The position numbers were made by a program, and so were the translations under genes. Below the pieces are notes generated by a model. It searched no databases, was not told the origin of the DNA, and worked only from the letters and a program-made list of their open reading frames with translations. Shown here piece after piece: positions 50,980-59,048 of a DNA stretch of 64,000 nucleotides (its first letter is position 1; the number at the start of each line of letters is the position of its first letter). The stretch is from Zhongshania sp. R06B22 (lineage in GTDB: Bacteria > Pseudomonadota > Gammaproteobacteria > Pseudomonadales > Spongiibacteraceae), in the NCBI RefSeq assembly GCF_040892595.1, contig NZ_JBFRYB010000001.1, positions 1,116,001 through 1,180,000 on the forward strand, given 5' to 3'.

Positions 50980-51870
50980 ATGAGCTTAGTGGAAGACTTT
51001 GTCGCACATTTAAAACTTGAACAGATTGGCGACAATGAGTTTGTCGGCTACAGCCCTTATTCAGCGGCAAAGAGTCATGTTTATGGTGGGCAGGTTTTGG
51101 GACAGGCCTTATTCGCGGCGAGTTGGGGCCTTGATGATCGCCAATGCCATTCTTTAAGCGCCCAGTTTTTGCGAGCAGGGAGCTTGGATGGAGCGATTCA
51201 TTTCAAGCTTGAAAAGCTCCGTGATGGCCGTAATTTCAGTGTGCGACGAGTGTCTGCGGTGCAGGCTGGGCGGGAGCTGCTAACACTAGATGCCTCATTT
51301 CATGTTGACGCTCAGGGGTTTGATCAGCAGCCGACCATGCCCGAGGTCTTGGGGCCGGAATCGTGTCGCTCAATGACGTCTTACAAGGATAATTTCCAAG
51401 CGCTGGGTTTGGATAGGCTTTATGATTTTTTTGTGACCCAGAGTATTTTTGAATTCCGTTGTATAGAGCTGCCCTCTTATTTAGAACTGAGCAATCGTCC
51501 GGCGGCGCAGCGGATGTGGTTAAGGGCCGAGCAAGATATACCCAATGATCAAGCCTTGCAGCGCGCAATGTTGGCGTATGTCAGCGACCATAATTTTATT
51601 CGCACAGCCTCTTTGCCTTATCGCCAGCAGATCTCTAAGCAGCCATCTCAGATGGCGACCTTGAATCATTCGATGTGGATTCATCGGCCCCTTAATCTTA
51701 GCGATTGGCATTTATACGATGTTCACAGTGCGAATTGCTTTGGCGATCGAGCCTTAGTGATCGGTCATATATTTGCCCAAACGGGTGAGCTGGTAGCGAC
51801 AGTTGTGCAAGAGGGTTTGCTGCGCTTACTTGATGGCGATGAGCACGCGGCGTTTAGTGAGAATACTTAA
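50980..51870 (+). CDS. tesB: Acyl-CoA thioesterase II (TesB-like)
   Basis: 296 residues from ATG 50980 after AGGGGTGG; a TTG at 50947 is in frame but less likely. Double hot-dog fold that hydrolyses acyl-CoA to free fatty acid and CoA. Conserved segments: VYGGQVLGQALFAAS, HSLSAQFLRAG, LTLDASFH, and near the C-terminus LNHSMWIHRPLNLSDWHLYD and GRALVIGHIF-like DRALVIGHIFAQTGELVATV. The length is normal. Probably contributes to the lipid-metabolism theme of this region. Confidence 0.92.
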   Translation: MSLVEDFVAHLKLEQIGDNEFVGYSPYSAAKSHVYGGQVLGQALFAASWGLDDRQCHSLSAQFLRAGSLDGAIHFKLEKLRDGRNFSVRRVSAVQAGRELLTLDASFHVDAQGFDQQPTMPEVLGPESCRSMTSYKDNFQALGLDRLYDFFVTQSIFEFRCIELPSYLELSNRPAAQRMWLRAEQDIPNDQALQRAMLAYVSDHNFIRTASLPYRQQISKQPSQMATLNHSMWIHRPLNLSDWHLYDVHSANCFGDRALVIGHIFAQTGELVATVVQEGLLRLLDGDEHAAFSENT

Positions 51871-51971
51871 ATAATAACGACAAAGGTTTTATAGATTGAT
51901 GCGGGCTAGGCCATCTTGTTATTGGCCTGCGGCGCCCAAAAGACTGATACCACTATTCAAGGTAAGGAAAT

Positions 51972-52520
51972 ATGTACCTAATAGAGCCCTCGGGCTGGCT
52001 GGCCAATGCGATTAAGCATCCGTCGCCAAACTATAATCAGCGCCCAGACTGGGCTGAGATTAGTCTGCTCGTTATTCACAATATCAGCTTGCCTGCGGGC
52101 CGATTCGGTGGACCCTATGTCCATCAGCTATTTAGCAATTGCCTAGATTGTGACGCCCATCCTAGCTTCGACGATTTACGAGGCCTTAATGTCTCTGCAC
52201 ATGTATTTATTGATCGAAATGGCACAATCCACCAATTTGTTTCTTTTAATGACCGCGCCTGGCATGCCGGTGTGTCGCAGTTTGACGGTCGGGATAGCTG
52301 CAACGATTTCAGTATTGGTATCGAGCTGGAAGGCGCCGATGATATTGTCTATACGCAGGCCCAATACAGAGAGTTAATAGCGGTCACCGAAAGCGTGCAG
52401 AGCTACTATCCCGCCATCACCGCAGCACGTATAGTTGGGCATTGCGATATAGCGCCGGGGCGTAAAACCGATCCGGGTTCGGCATTTGATTGGGTCTCTT
52501 ATAAAAATGCATTGGGATAG
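51972..52520 (+). CDS. ampD: 1,6-anhydro-N-acetylmuramyl-L-alanine amidase AmpD
   Basis: 182 residues, AAGGA upstream of ATG 51972. Cytosolic zinc amidase that removes the peptide from anhydro-muropeptides during peptidoglycan recycling; its loss raises AmpR-dependent beta-lactamase in other bacteria. Zinc ligands His36 (LLVIHNIS), His157 and Asp167 (GHCDIAPGRKTDPG) correspond to E. coli His34, His154 and Asp164; GIELEGADDIVYT holds the catalytic Glu. Coupled to ampE 3 bases downstream. No ampR or ampC is in the window. Confidence 0.96.
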   Translation: MYLIEPSGWLANAIKHPSPNYNQRPDWAEISLLVIHNISLPAGRFGGPYVHQLFSNCLDCDAHPSFDDLRGLNVSAHVFIDRNGTIHQFVSFNDRAWHAGVSQFDGRDSCNDFSIGIELEGADDIVYTQAQYRELIAVTESVQSYYPAITAARIVGHCDIAPGRKTDPGSAFDWVSYKNALG

Positions 52521-52523
52521 ATT

Positions 52524-53378
52524 ATGGAATTTTTTGCAATTCTAATTGCTTGGGCGGCGGTGCAATTTTGGGGTAGTGGCGGCGTTATCCAGGAAGATAA
52601 TTGGTTTATAAGCTACCGAGAGAAAACGACCGGCGTGGCCAATAGTAGCCTGCGATTATTATTACTGGTCGGGCTGCCAGTGTTTGGCGTGTTTATAGTG
52701 CTGTGGTGGCTGGCGCCGATATTATTTGGTCTGCCGGTGTTCTTGCTAAGTGTTGCCTTGTTGCTCTATAGCTTGGGACGCGGTGATTTTCAGATATTGC
52801 TCAAACTCTATCTTAATAGTTGGCAGCGTGCCGATTTGGAAGGTGCTTATCAGCATGGTCGCGGATTTAGTGCCGAGCTCTGTGAAACCGGCGCTGATAA
52901 CGCACTGCAACTTCATTTAAGCGTTCGCAAAGCGATGTTTTACCAAGGTTTTGAGCGCTGGTTTGCGGTGGTATTTTGGTTTGTATTAGCGGGCCCTGCG
53001 GCCGCCTTGGCCTATCGTTTATTATTCCTGCTCGCCAATGACGATCAACTTAAACAGCAAGATCGCGACCGCGCTGCCGCCGTTTTGGTCTATATGGAAT
53101 GGTTGCCGGTTCGGCTCTTGGTGCTTGCCTTTGCCGTCATCGGCAATTTCGACAGTTGTATCGCCTCAGTGCGAGAGAATTTTAAAAGCCAGCAGCCTTC
53201 AGCTGAGCTTTTAGATACGGTGGGAATGAAGGCGCTACCAGTCTACTTGCCTGAAGGGCAGGTAGACGGTGAGCAATTTATAAAATTGGCGGCGGAGGAA
53301 TTGTCGGCAGTTCAGCATTTACTGTCTCGCAGCTTGTTAGTGTGGGTGTGTGTGGTGGCAGTGCTACAGTTGATATAA
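52524..53378 (+). CDS. ampE: Regulatory signalling modulator protein AmpE
   Basis: 284 residues, the same length as E. coli AmpE. Inner-membrane protein with four or five hydrophobic segments (about 42-78, 145-175, 190-215, 268-284) and conserved FYRFWLAP-like MFYQGFERWFAVVFWF and DRDRAAAVLVYMEWLPVRLL. It is encoded with ampD in most gammaproteobacteria and is thought to act as a sensor or transporter in the same pathway, but its activity is unproven. Confidence 0.9.
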   Translation: MEFFAILIAWAAVQFWGSGGVIQEDNWFISYREKTTGVANSSLRLLLLVGLPVFGVFIVLWWLAPILFGLPVFLLSVALLLYSLGRGDFQILLKLYLNSWQRADLEGAYQHGRGFSAELCETGADNALQLHLSVRKAMFYQGFERWFAVVFWFVLAGPAAALAYRLLFLLANDDQLKQQDRDRAAAVLVYMEWLPVRLLVLAFAVIGNFDSCIASVRENFKSQQPSAELLDTVGMKALPVYLPEGQVDGEQFIKLAAEELSAVQHLLSRSLLVWVCVVAVLQLI

Positions 53379-53414
53379 TGACCGGTGTATTAATAAAATT
53401 AGAGGGAGCTTATT

Positions 53415-54293
53415 TTGCGGATTGGCGTTGATCTTGGCGGTACAAAAATTGAAGGCGTTTTGCTGGCGGACGGCGGTGAGCAACTTGCAAGGGAACGGGT
53501 TGCAACCCCCGGTCATAGCTATGAGGCAGTGGTAGAAGCCATTGCCGCGCTGGTCGAACGCTTGCAGGCAAAAGCCAGTGGTGCAGCGACGGTGGGGCTA
53601 GGTGGCCCAGGCGCAATATCTTCAGTAACCGGCTTAATCAAAAATAGTAATACCCTTGCCATTAGCGGTCGAGCGCTGCCCGCCGATGTGGGCGCTAGAC
53701 TCGGCTGTGAAGTGCGCTTTAGTAACGACGCCAATTGCTTTGCGCTGTCTGAAGCAGTGGATGGAGCGGGCGCAGAATACCCGACCGTGTTTGGCGTTAT
53801 TATCGGCACCGGCACCGGTGGGGGCGTGGTAATAGATAAAAAAGTACTGGCCGGTGTGAACAGTATTGCCGGCGAGTGGGGGCACAACTTAATGCCCGGT
53901 GCGACAGAGGCACGGCGCTGCTATTGCGGGCGGCTAGACTGTATTGAAACCTATTTATGCGGTGGAGGCTTAGCCAAGAGTTATCGGGTGGCCGGTGGTG
54001 AAGCGATTATGGCCCCAGAGATAGCCAGCCGCGCCGCGGTGGGTGAGGTCTTAGCCACAACCGTGCTGGACAATTACTGTCGGCAACTGGCGCGGGCACT
54101 GTCAGGTGTTATCAATTTGCTCGATCCCGCTGCGATTGTGCTGGGTGGCGGGGTATCGAATATCGATATTATTTATCAAAAAGTCCCGCAGTATTGGATG
54201 GAATATGTCTTTAGCGATAATTGCATGACGACCTTGGTGAAAGCAAAATACGGAGATAGCAGCGGTGTGCGGGGCGCGGCATGGCTGTGGTGA
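53415..54293 (+). CDS. ROK family sugar kinase
   Basis: 292 residues from TTG 53415 (GAGGGAG upstream). ATP-dependent kinase of the ROK family. Phosphate loop IGVDLGGTKIEGVLL, ATP/Asp catalytic segment FSNDANCFALSEAVDG, GVIIGTGTGGGVVID, and the ROK zinc site HNLMPGATEARRCYCGRLDCIETYL with His and three Cys. Family members phosphorylate fructose, glucose or N-acetylglucosamine; behind ampDE, an N-acetylglucosamine kinase role in wall recycling is plausible but unproven. Confidence 0.9.
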   Translation: MRIGVDLGGTKIEGVLLADGGEQLARERVATPGHSYEAVVEAIAALVERLQAKASGAATVGLGGPGAISSVTGLIKNSNTLAISGRALPADVGARLGCEVRFSNDANCFALSEAVDGAGAEYPTVFGVIIGTGTGGGVVIDKKVLAGVNSIAGEWGHNLMPGATEARRCYCGRLDCIETYLCGGGLAKSYRVAGGEAIMAPEIASRAAVGEVLATTVLDNYCRQLARALSGVINLLDPAAIVLGGGVSNIDIIYQKVPQYWMEYVFSDNCMTTLVKAKYGDSSGVRGAAWLW

Positions 54294-54333
54294 ATGAGTG
54301 CGCGGCTCGATTTGATTAAGCCTGTTCTCTCAA

Positions 54334-54369
54334 GTCTTGTTTTCACGAGCGGCGCAGGGAAAACAAGAC
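54334..54369. terminator. Hairpin between convergent ROK and adenosyltransferase genes
   Basis: Perfect 11-base stem GTCTTGTTTTC (54334-54344) and GAAAACAAGAC (54359-54369) with a 14-base GC-rich loop, lying between the two stop codons. On both strands the stem itself carries an internal T4 run rather than a trailing one. Confidence 0.5.
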
Positions 54370-54385
54370 CGTAAAGCAGTTGGGT

Positions 54386-54940
54386 TTATCGTTTGTCTGC
54401 CTGCAGCCACAGCACTTCTTGGCTGCCATTGCGGCGCGCTAGCAGTCTGGCCATAACAAATAAAAAGTCTGACAATCTATTTAAATATTGCCGGCCAGTC
54501 GCATTAACCTCATCCGTTTTGTTCAGTGCAACCAGGCAGCGTTCAGCGCGCCGACATACTGATCGGGCGATATGGCACAGAGCTGCGGGTTTATTGCCGC
54601 CGGGTAGAATAAAGTTTTTCAAGGGCGGCAAGTCTTCGTTTAAGGCATCTAAACTGCTTTCTAGTTCGCCAATGCGCTCGGCGCTAATCATGGTATAGCC
54701 GGGTACGGCAAGTTCGCCACCGAGATCAAATAGATCGTGTTGAATACGCGCCAACAAGGGCATATAGGCATCATCGGAGGGGAGTTCCGCCATTAATAAG
54801 CCAAGAAAGGAATTGAGTTCGTCGACTGTGCCGATGCTTTCCATGCGATGATGGTCTTTGTCGATACGCGAGCCATCGCCGAGTCCGGTGGTACCGTCAT
54901 CGCCGGTGCGAGTATAAATCTTAGATAATCTATGTCCCAT
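54386..54940 (-). CDS. Cob(I)alamin adenosyltransferase, PduO type
   Basis: 184 residues. Transfers adenosine from ATP to cob(I)alamin to make adenosylcobalamin. The ATP-binding N-terminus KIYTRTGDDGTTGLGDGSRI, then ESIGTVDELNSFLGLLMAEL, and ICRRAERCLVAL-like VCRRAERCLVALN with LNRLSDFLFVMARLLARR are the PduO/MMAB signatures; it is unrelated in fold to CobA/BtuR. Divergent from the cobU-cobT-cobC operon, with which it works. Confidence 0.94.
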   Translation of the reverse strand: MGHRLSKIYTRTGDDGTTGLGDGSRIDKDHHRMESIGTVDELNSFLGLLMAELPSDDAYMPLLARIQHDLFDLGGELAVPGYTMISAERIGELESSLDALNEDLPPLKNFILPGGNKPAALCHIARSVCRRAERCLVALNKTDEVNATGRQYLNRLSDFLFVMARLLARRNGSQEVLWLQADKR

Positions 54941-55041
54941 ATTTCCCTCTGTTGTGGCCCGTCTTGTAGAATAAGCGATTAACTATACGTCAGATCACTT
55001 CAGCGTGGCAGTATTGACAGTGATCTATAGGAGGCGTTGCA

Positions 55042-55563
55042 GTGCTGGAACTGTATCTTGGTGGTGCGCGGTCGGGTAAAAGCGCTTTGGCTGAGCGCCG
55101 AATTCGTGAGTCGGCAAGTCATGTGCAGCGAGTTTATATTGCCACCGCGACAGCGGGTGATGAGGAAATGACGGCGCGTATTGCCCATCATCAACGTCAG
55201 CGCAGAGATGATGGCTGGCAAACAATAGAGGCGCCAGAAGAGCTGGCAGCTGCCATTCGCAGTCATGCTGGCACAGATATCGCAATATTGGTGGACTGCT
55301 TAACGCTTTGGTTGAGCAATTGGCTAATGAAGGATGATTTGTCGCATTGGCACACTGCGCGCGATGCTTTTTACCAGGTGTTGCGCCAGGCCGATGGTCA
55401 TATTGTATTGGTGAGTAACGAGGTGGGGCAGGGAATTGTGCCGCTGGGATCATTAAGTCGGCAATTTGTCGATGAATCGGGACGCTTGCATCAGGACCTC
55501 GCTGCGATGGCAGATAGGGTCGTGCTGGTTACCGCGGGTTTAGAGCAAGTTCTGAAAGGATAG
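55042..55563 (+). CDS. cobU: Adenosylcobinamide kinase / adenosylcobinamide-phosphate guanylyltransferase
   Basis: 173 residues from GTG 55042, with a full AGGAGG 7 bases upstream. Phosphorylates adenosylcobinamide and adds GMP, starting nucleotide-loop assembly of cobalamin. P-loop GGARSGKSALAE at the N-terminus, IAHHQRQRRDDGW with the guanylylated His, LVDCLTLWLSNWL and VSNEVGQGIVPLG are present. Called cobP in Pseudomonas. cobT begins 3 bases after its stop. Confidence 0.95.
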   Translation: MLELYLGGARSGKSALAERRIRESASHVQRVYIATATAGDEEMTARIAHHQRQRRDDGWQTIEAPEELAAAIRSHAGTDIAILVDCLTLWLSNWLMKDDLSHWHTARDAFYQVLRQADGHIVLVSNEVGQGIVPLGSLSRQFVDESGRLHQDLAAMADRVVLVTAGLEQVLKG

Positions 55564-55566
55564 AGT

Positions 55567-56613
55567 ATGTCACATTGGTATGAGGAGTTAGCGCCAGAAG
55601 CTGACGAAGAATTTCGCGCTGCGGCGCAGGCGCGGCAGGCAAGTTTAACTAAGCCGCTTGGCTCCCTAGGTCGACTGGAAGATGTTGCCATTCAACTCTC
55701 CGCGGTCCAGCGGACACTGCAGCCCCATGTCGATAAAGCCTTGATCGCTGTTTTTGCCGGTGATCATGGTGTGACCACCGAGGATGTATCTGCCTATCCG
55801 CAGTCGGTGACCTCGGAGATGGTACGCAATTTTTCCAGCGGCGGTGCGGCGATCAGTATTTTGGCTAAGGCTATGGGCGTCGATTTTAAAGTGATTAACG
55901 TTGGCACGGTCTACGCACTGGAAGATCTGCCTAATGTGTTAGATATGCGCGTTGGTGCAGGCACCCAGAATATGTGCGTTACCGAAGCCATGACCTTGGA
56001 TCAATGCGAGGAAGCCATGGCCGTCGGCCGCGATATTATTGATCAAGCCGGCGATATTGATATCTTTATTGGTGGTGAGATGGGTATCGGTAATAGCACC
56101 TCAGCGGCCGCGCTGGCGGTGGCGCATACCCGTTTGTCGGCAACGGCTATGGTGGGACGCGGCACCGGTATTAGCGACCAAATGTTGGCGAAAAAATCAG
56201 CGGTAGTGACCCGCGCTATGTCGCGGCATTTACCGCATATGAAAAATGGCATGGAAGTGATGCGTCGCATTGGCGGTTACGAAATTAGTGCCTTGGCCGG
56301 CGCCTATATTCGCGCCGCGCAGAAGGGTATAGCGGTATTGGTCGATGGCTATATATGCACAGCGGCGGCGATGTCGGCGGTGCGGATCAATCCCTCAATT
56401 CGTCCCTGGTTATTTTTCTCACACTGCTCGGCAGAACCCGGCCATGGCCGCCTGCTGAATAAAATGGAAGCTGAACCGCTGCTGCAGTTGGATATGCGAT
56501 TAGGGGAGGGCAGCGGCGCGGCCTTGGCCCTGCCAATTATGCAGGCGGCCTGTCGGCTGCAAATAGAAATGGCGAGTTTTGAACAAGCCGGCGTCAGCCG
56601 CGGCGATAACTAA
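55567..56613 (+). CDS. cobT: Nicotinate-nucleotide-dimethylbenzimidazole phosphoribosyltransferase
   Basis: 348 residues. Makes alpha-ribazole phosphate from nicotinate mononucleotide and the lower base. Family segments: TKPLGSLGRLEDVAIQLSAV, VFAGDHGVTTEDVSAYPQSV, GGEMGIGNSTSAAALAVA, and the C-terminal HCSAEPGHGRLLNKM and LGEGSGAALALPIMQAA with the catalytic Glu. Full length, second gene of the cob operon. It is named cobU in some Pseudomonas annotations. Confidence 0.96.
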   Translation: MSHWYEELAPEADEEFRAAAQARQASLTKPLGSLGRLEDVAIQLSAVQRTLQPHVDKALIAVFAGDHGVTTEDVSAYPQSVTSEMVRNFSSGGAAISILAKAMGVDFKVINVGTVYALEDLPNVLDMRVGAGTQNMCVTEAMTLDQCEEAMAVGRDIIDQAGDIDIFIGGEMGIGNSTSAAALAVAHTRLSATAMVGRGTGISDQMLAKKSAVVTRAMSRHLPHMKNGMEVMRRIGGYEISALAGAYIRAAQKGIAVLVDGYICTAAAMSAVRINPSIRPWLFFSHCSAEPGHGRLLNKMEAEPLLQLDMRLGEGSGAALALPIMQAACRLQIEMASFEQAGVSRGDN

Positions 56614-56628
56614 AGTAGGAATGCCGCT

Positions 56629-57240
56629 ATGGCCAAGGTAATAACAACCAAAATTGACTTGTTACGTCACGGCGCTTGCGAAGGTGGCGAGATCTTTCGC
56701 GGCAGTACCGACGTTGCGCTCAGCGATCTTGGCTGGCAGCAAATGCGCGACAAGGTTGCGACTATGGGCGATGCTGGCTGGCATCATATTGTGAGTTCGC
56801 CGCTACAGCGCTGTCAGCGTTTTGCAGACATGCTGGCGGCAGAGCGCAATACACCCTTGGCAGTGCGTGACGATCTGCGAGAAATACACTTTGGCGATTG
56901 GGAAGGTTTGGCGCATGACGTTGCGCGTCAACGCTTTCCGCAGGAGTGGTCTGACTTTTGGGCGTCTCCCGCCGATGCTAGCCCGCCAAATGGCGAAGCC
57001 ATGCCTGACTTTTGTCAGCGCATTACCACCGAGCTCGACGCGATTGCCCAGCAGTACCAAGGTCAATCGGTCTTATTGGTTGCCCATGGCGCCGTTATTC
57101 GAGTGATGATTTGCCATTGGCTTGGTATGCCCATGTCTTCAATGACCCGCGTGGGTGTTCCCTATGCTGGTCTTACCCGATTTAATGTCTACCACCAAGA
57201 AGGTAAAAAACCTTGGGTGCAGTTGGGCAGTCACTACTAG
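56629..57240 (+). CDS. cobC: Alpha-ribazole phosphatase (histidine phosphatase family)
   Basis: 203 residues. Removes the 5'-phosphate of alpha-ribazole (or adenosylcobalamin) phosphate. LLRHGACEGGEIFRGSTDVA has the catalytic RHG near the N-terminus and VAHGAVIRVMICHWLGMP the second His. Length and location behind cobT make CobC more likely than a general phosphoglycerate mutase. The usual neighbour cobS (cobalamin synthase) does not follow; the operon ends here. Confidence 0.9.
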   Translation: MAKVITTKIDLLRHGACEGGEIFRGSTDVALSDLGWQQMRDKVATMGDAGWHHIVSSPLQRCQRFADMLAAERNTPLAVRDDLREIHFGDWEGLAHDVARQRFPQEWSDFWASPADASPPNGEAMPDFCQRITTELDAIAQQYQGQSVLLVAHGAVIRVMICHWLGMPMSSMTRVGVPYAGLTRFNVYHQEGKKPWVQLGSHY

Positions 57241-57261
57241 CGACCTGGTACAACATACAAA

Positions 57262-57290
57262 GTCGCTGCCGCTATAATTGCGGCAGTGAC
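57262..57290. terminator. Hairpin between convergent cobC and SHOCT genes
   Basis: GTCGCTGCCGC (57262-57272) and GCGGCAGTGAC (57280-57290) with the loop TATAATT; one G-T pair. It lies 21 bases after cobC and has no T-run on either side. Confidence 0.5.
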
Positions 57291-57321
57291 ATAAAGTATT
57301 TAGCTAGGGCTCTAAGCGGTC

Positions 57322-58098
57322 TTAAAGGCGGCTGAGTAATTCGCGTTTTTTGGTATTAAACTCATCTTCGGTTAAGGCGCCGGCATCGCGTAATTGCGCT
57401 AATTTTTCTATCAATCCAAGGATGGTCTGAGTGTCTGTTGATGACGACGAATTTGCCCGTGGCGCATTGTTGCTGGAAGTTTGTTCCTGATATGTGGGCG
57501 CGGGTTTTTGCGGCGTTCGCGAGGCAAAATTAGTTTGTGGTGCGGGTGCAATACCGGGGCCGGAAATTAACGGCAAACTACTCACGGCTATGGTGCCAAA
57601 CTGACTGCTAAAAGTGAGTGAGGTATTGCCACCCTGTTGCTGGCTGACGCCGCTAATATTGTTATTGAGCGTGTCGTATACCGACACCTGGCCATTCAAC
57701 TCAATCGCTAAGCGATTGGGAAAGACCGCATAGCGGATATTGTTCTGTGAGCCACTACTAAAGGGCCTACCCAAATTTCCAGGCCACCAGTTCTGACTGC
57801 CGGGTGTGCCGGCGGGGATCACTGGGAACATTTGGTTATTGGCCAGTGCGTTAGCTAATTCACCACACAGGTTATTGACGGTATTCTTTAGTCCGTAGTT
57901 GAACATATCGCCTACCATAGTCATTCCACCGCGCATCCATTGGCCGGAACCGCCAAGCTCAGGGCAGTTAAATTGGGCCATGGAGCTGCCACCGTTGTTG
58001 ACGGCAACCAGCATATGAATCACAGCATCTCGACTTAAGTTGTAGCGGCCTGACAGGTCATTGACGATATTGTTGCCGGCATCGGTTAACTGTTGCAT
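57322..58098 (-). CDS. SHOCT domain-containing protein, unknown function
   Basis: 258 residues. The N-terminal 150 residues (MQQLTDAGNNIVNDLSGRYN, then GSGQWMRGGMTMVGDMFNYG and NNIRYAVFPNRLAIELNGQV) are predicted globular without a signal peptide; a Gln/Ser/Pro-rich linker follows (about 165-225), and the last 31 residues (IEKLAQLRDAGALTEDEFNT, KKRELLSRL) form a SHOCT domain, a short C-terminal helical hairpin found on many bacterial proteins and thought to mediate oligomerisation. I do not recognise the N-terminal domain. Cytoplasmic location is likely. Confidence 0.82.
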   Translation of the reverse strand: MQQLTDAGNNIVNDLSGRYNLSRDAVIHMLVAVNNGGSSMAQFNCPELGGSGQWMRGGMTMVGDMFNYGLKNTVNNLCGELANALANNQMFPVIPAGTPGSQNWWPGNLGRPFSSGSQNNIRYAVFPNRLAIELNGQVSVYDTLNNNISGVSQQQGGNTSLTFSSQFGTIAVSSLPLISGPGIAPAPQTNFASRTPQKPAPTYQEQTSSNNAPRANSSSSTDTQTILGLIEKLAQLRDAGALTEDEFNTKKRELLSRL

Positions 58099-58490
58099 AA
58101 GACTCTCACTGCGTTTGACGATAGAGACGTAAAGGCCCTTGGAAAAAACTGAGTAGTTGTCTGGGAGGCTAAGAAAGCGGAATAGACAAACTACAAAGTG
58201 ACAGTGATATAACTGCCTGACAGTAAAACTAAGCTAGAGTGAGGCACCCTAGTGCAAGTCCGTCGTTCCTGAGCCACCCAGCTTGAGGCATGAAAAAAGC
58301 GGGGAAGCGGCTGAGGAATAGTGGCAGGTCAAAACTGAAACTCCAGTTTAACACCGTTTTATCTGAGGCCGCTGAATTTTGTGTCGGGCTTAATGACTAT
58401 TTATCAACCGCCGGCCGGGCGCTAATCACGGCTATCAAAACTCATAGGCTAGCTTATTTTTACCCTAATGCGAATTGCATAAGGTCGGCT
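58099..58490. other. Intergenic region, no convincing gene; short direct repeat
   Basis: About 390 bases between two minus-strand genes. It contains two near-identical 10-mers TGAGGCACCC (58240-58249) and TGAGCCACCC (58270-58279) with GTGCAAGTCCGTC between. Part of this resembles the core of a cobalamin riboswitch but the rest does not fit. An open frame on the plus strand (58290-58682) lies mostly opposite the next gene and has no family features. Confidence 0.4.
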
Positions 58491-58934
58491 TCATTCTTGG
58501 GTGGCTGCACTTCCCGCCGCGGGGAAGACTTCCGGCGGGGACATAGCGCGGCTGCCCGCAATAAACCACTTGCCGTCACGGCGCTCAAATTTATATTCCG
58601 CGTAGTGGACTTGGCTTTCTCCTGCAGCAAATTTGCCAAAGCTACTTTTGTATTGCAGGTATGTCACGCTGTAGGGCTCTAATCTGCGCAAGCTCACTAC
58701 GGTATCGAAATCTTCGGGGAAGCGCAGTCTCACGTGGGCGGTCGCTATGCCGGTTGTTTCTGTGGCCTCGATGGTTTTCACCGCAATATCTTCGACATCA
58801 AAAATAGCCGGTGTCGCCAGTGCTTCAAGATTATCGCGCAATAGGTTTTTTACCAAATAATCAGTAAACGGAATGGGCTTACTGCTACAAGCCAATAATA
58901 GAACGCAGGTGGAAAAAATAGTGAGCTTCTTCAT
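58491..58934 (-). CDS. Small lipoprotein, unknown function
   Basis: 147 residues from ATG 58934; the frame extends to 58997 but the lipoprotein signal begins here. MKKLTIFSTCVLLLAC with the lipobox Cys16, then SSKPIPFTDYLVKNLLRDNL and an NTF2-like-looking alpha/beta domain with HYAEYKFERRDGKWFIAGSR. The strand pattern suggests a small cone-shaped NTF2/DUF fold, but I do not recognise the family. Divergent from the PhoD-like gene, sharing a 114-base upstream region. Confidence 0.7.
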   Translation of the reverse strand: MKKLTIFSTCVLLLACSSKPIPFTDYLVKNLLRDNLEALATPAIFDVEDIAVKTIEATETTGIATAHVRLRFPEDFDTVVSLRRLEPYSVTYLQYKSSFGKFAAGESQVHYAEYKFERRDGKWFIAGSRAMSPPEVFPAAGSAATQE

Positions 58935-59048
58935 CTGTCGAGCTTGTCTCCGTAACGACTTTGTAACAGTGCGATTTTTGAAATCTCTTTGTAACACCGC
59001 TAGGTTATCATTTTTTTACTTTTTGATGACAGCACGAGAGAGTTTTCC

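Noticed and set aside
55012..55025. TTGACAGTGATC before cobU as a third copy of the fadH/tetR operator
   Set aside because: Only the first half matches; the palindromic TGTC half is missing.
58240..58320. Resemblance to a cobalamin riboswitch (GTGCAAGTCCGTC, GAGCCACCC)
   Set aside because: No B12 box (CAGGAnACCTGCC) follows, and no plus-strand gene lies downstream to be regulated.
58290..58682. 130-codon plus-strand open frame
   Set aside because: About half lies antisense to the small lipoprotein gene, it has no signal or domain, and its composition is that of a shadow frame.
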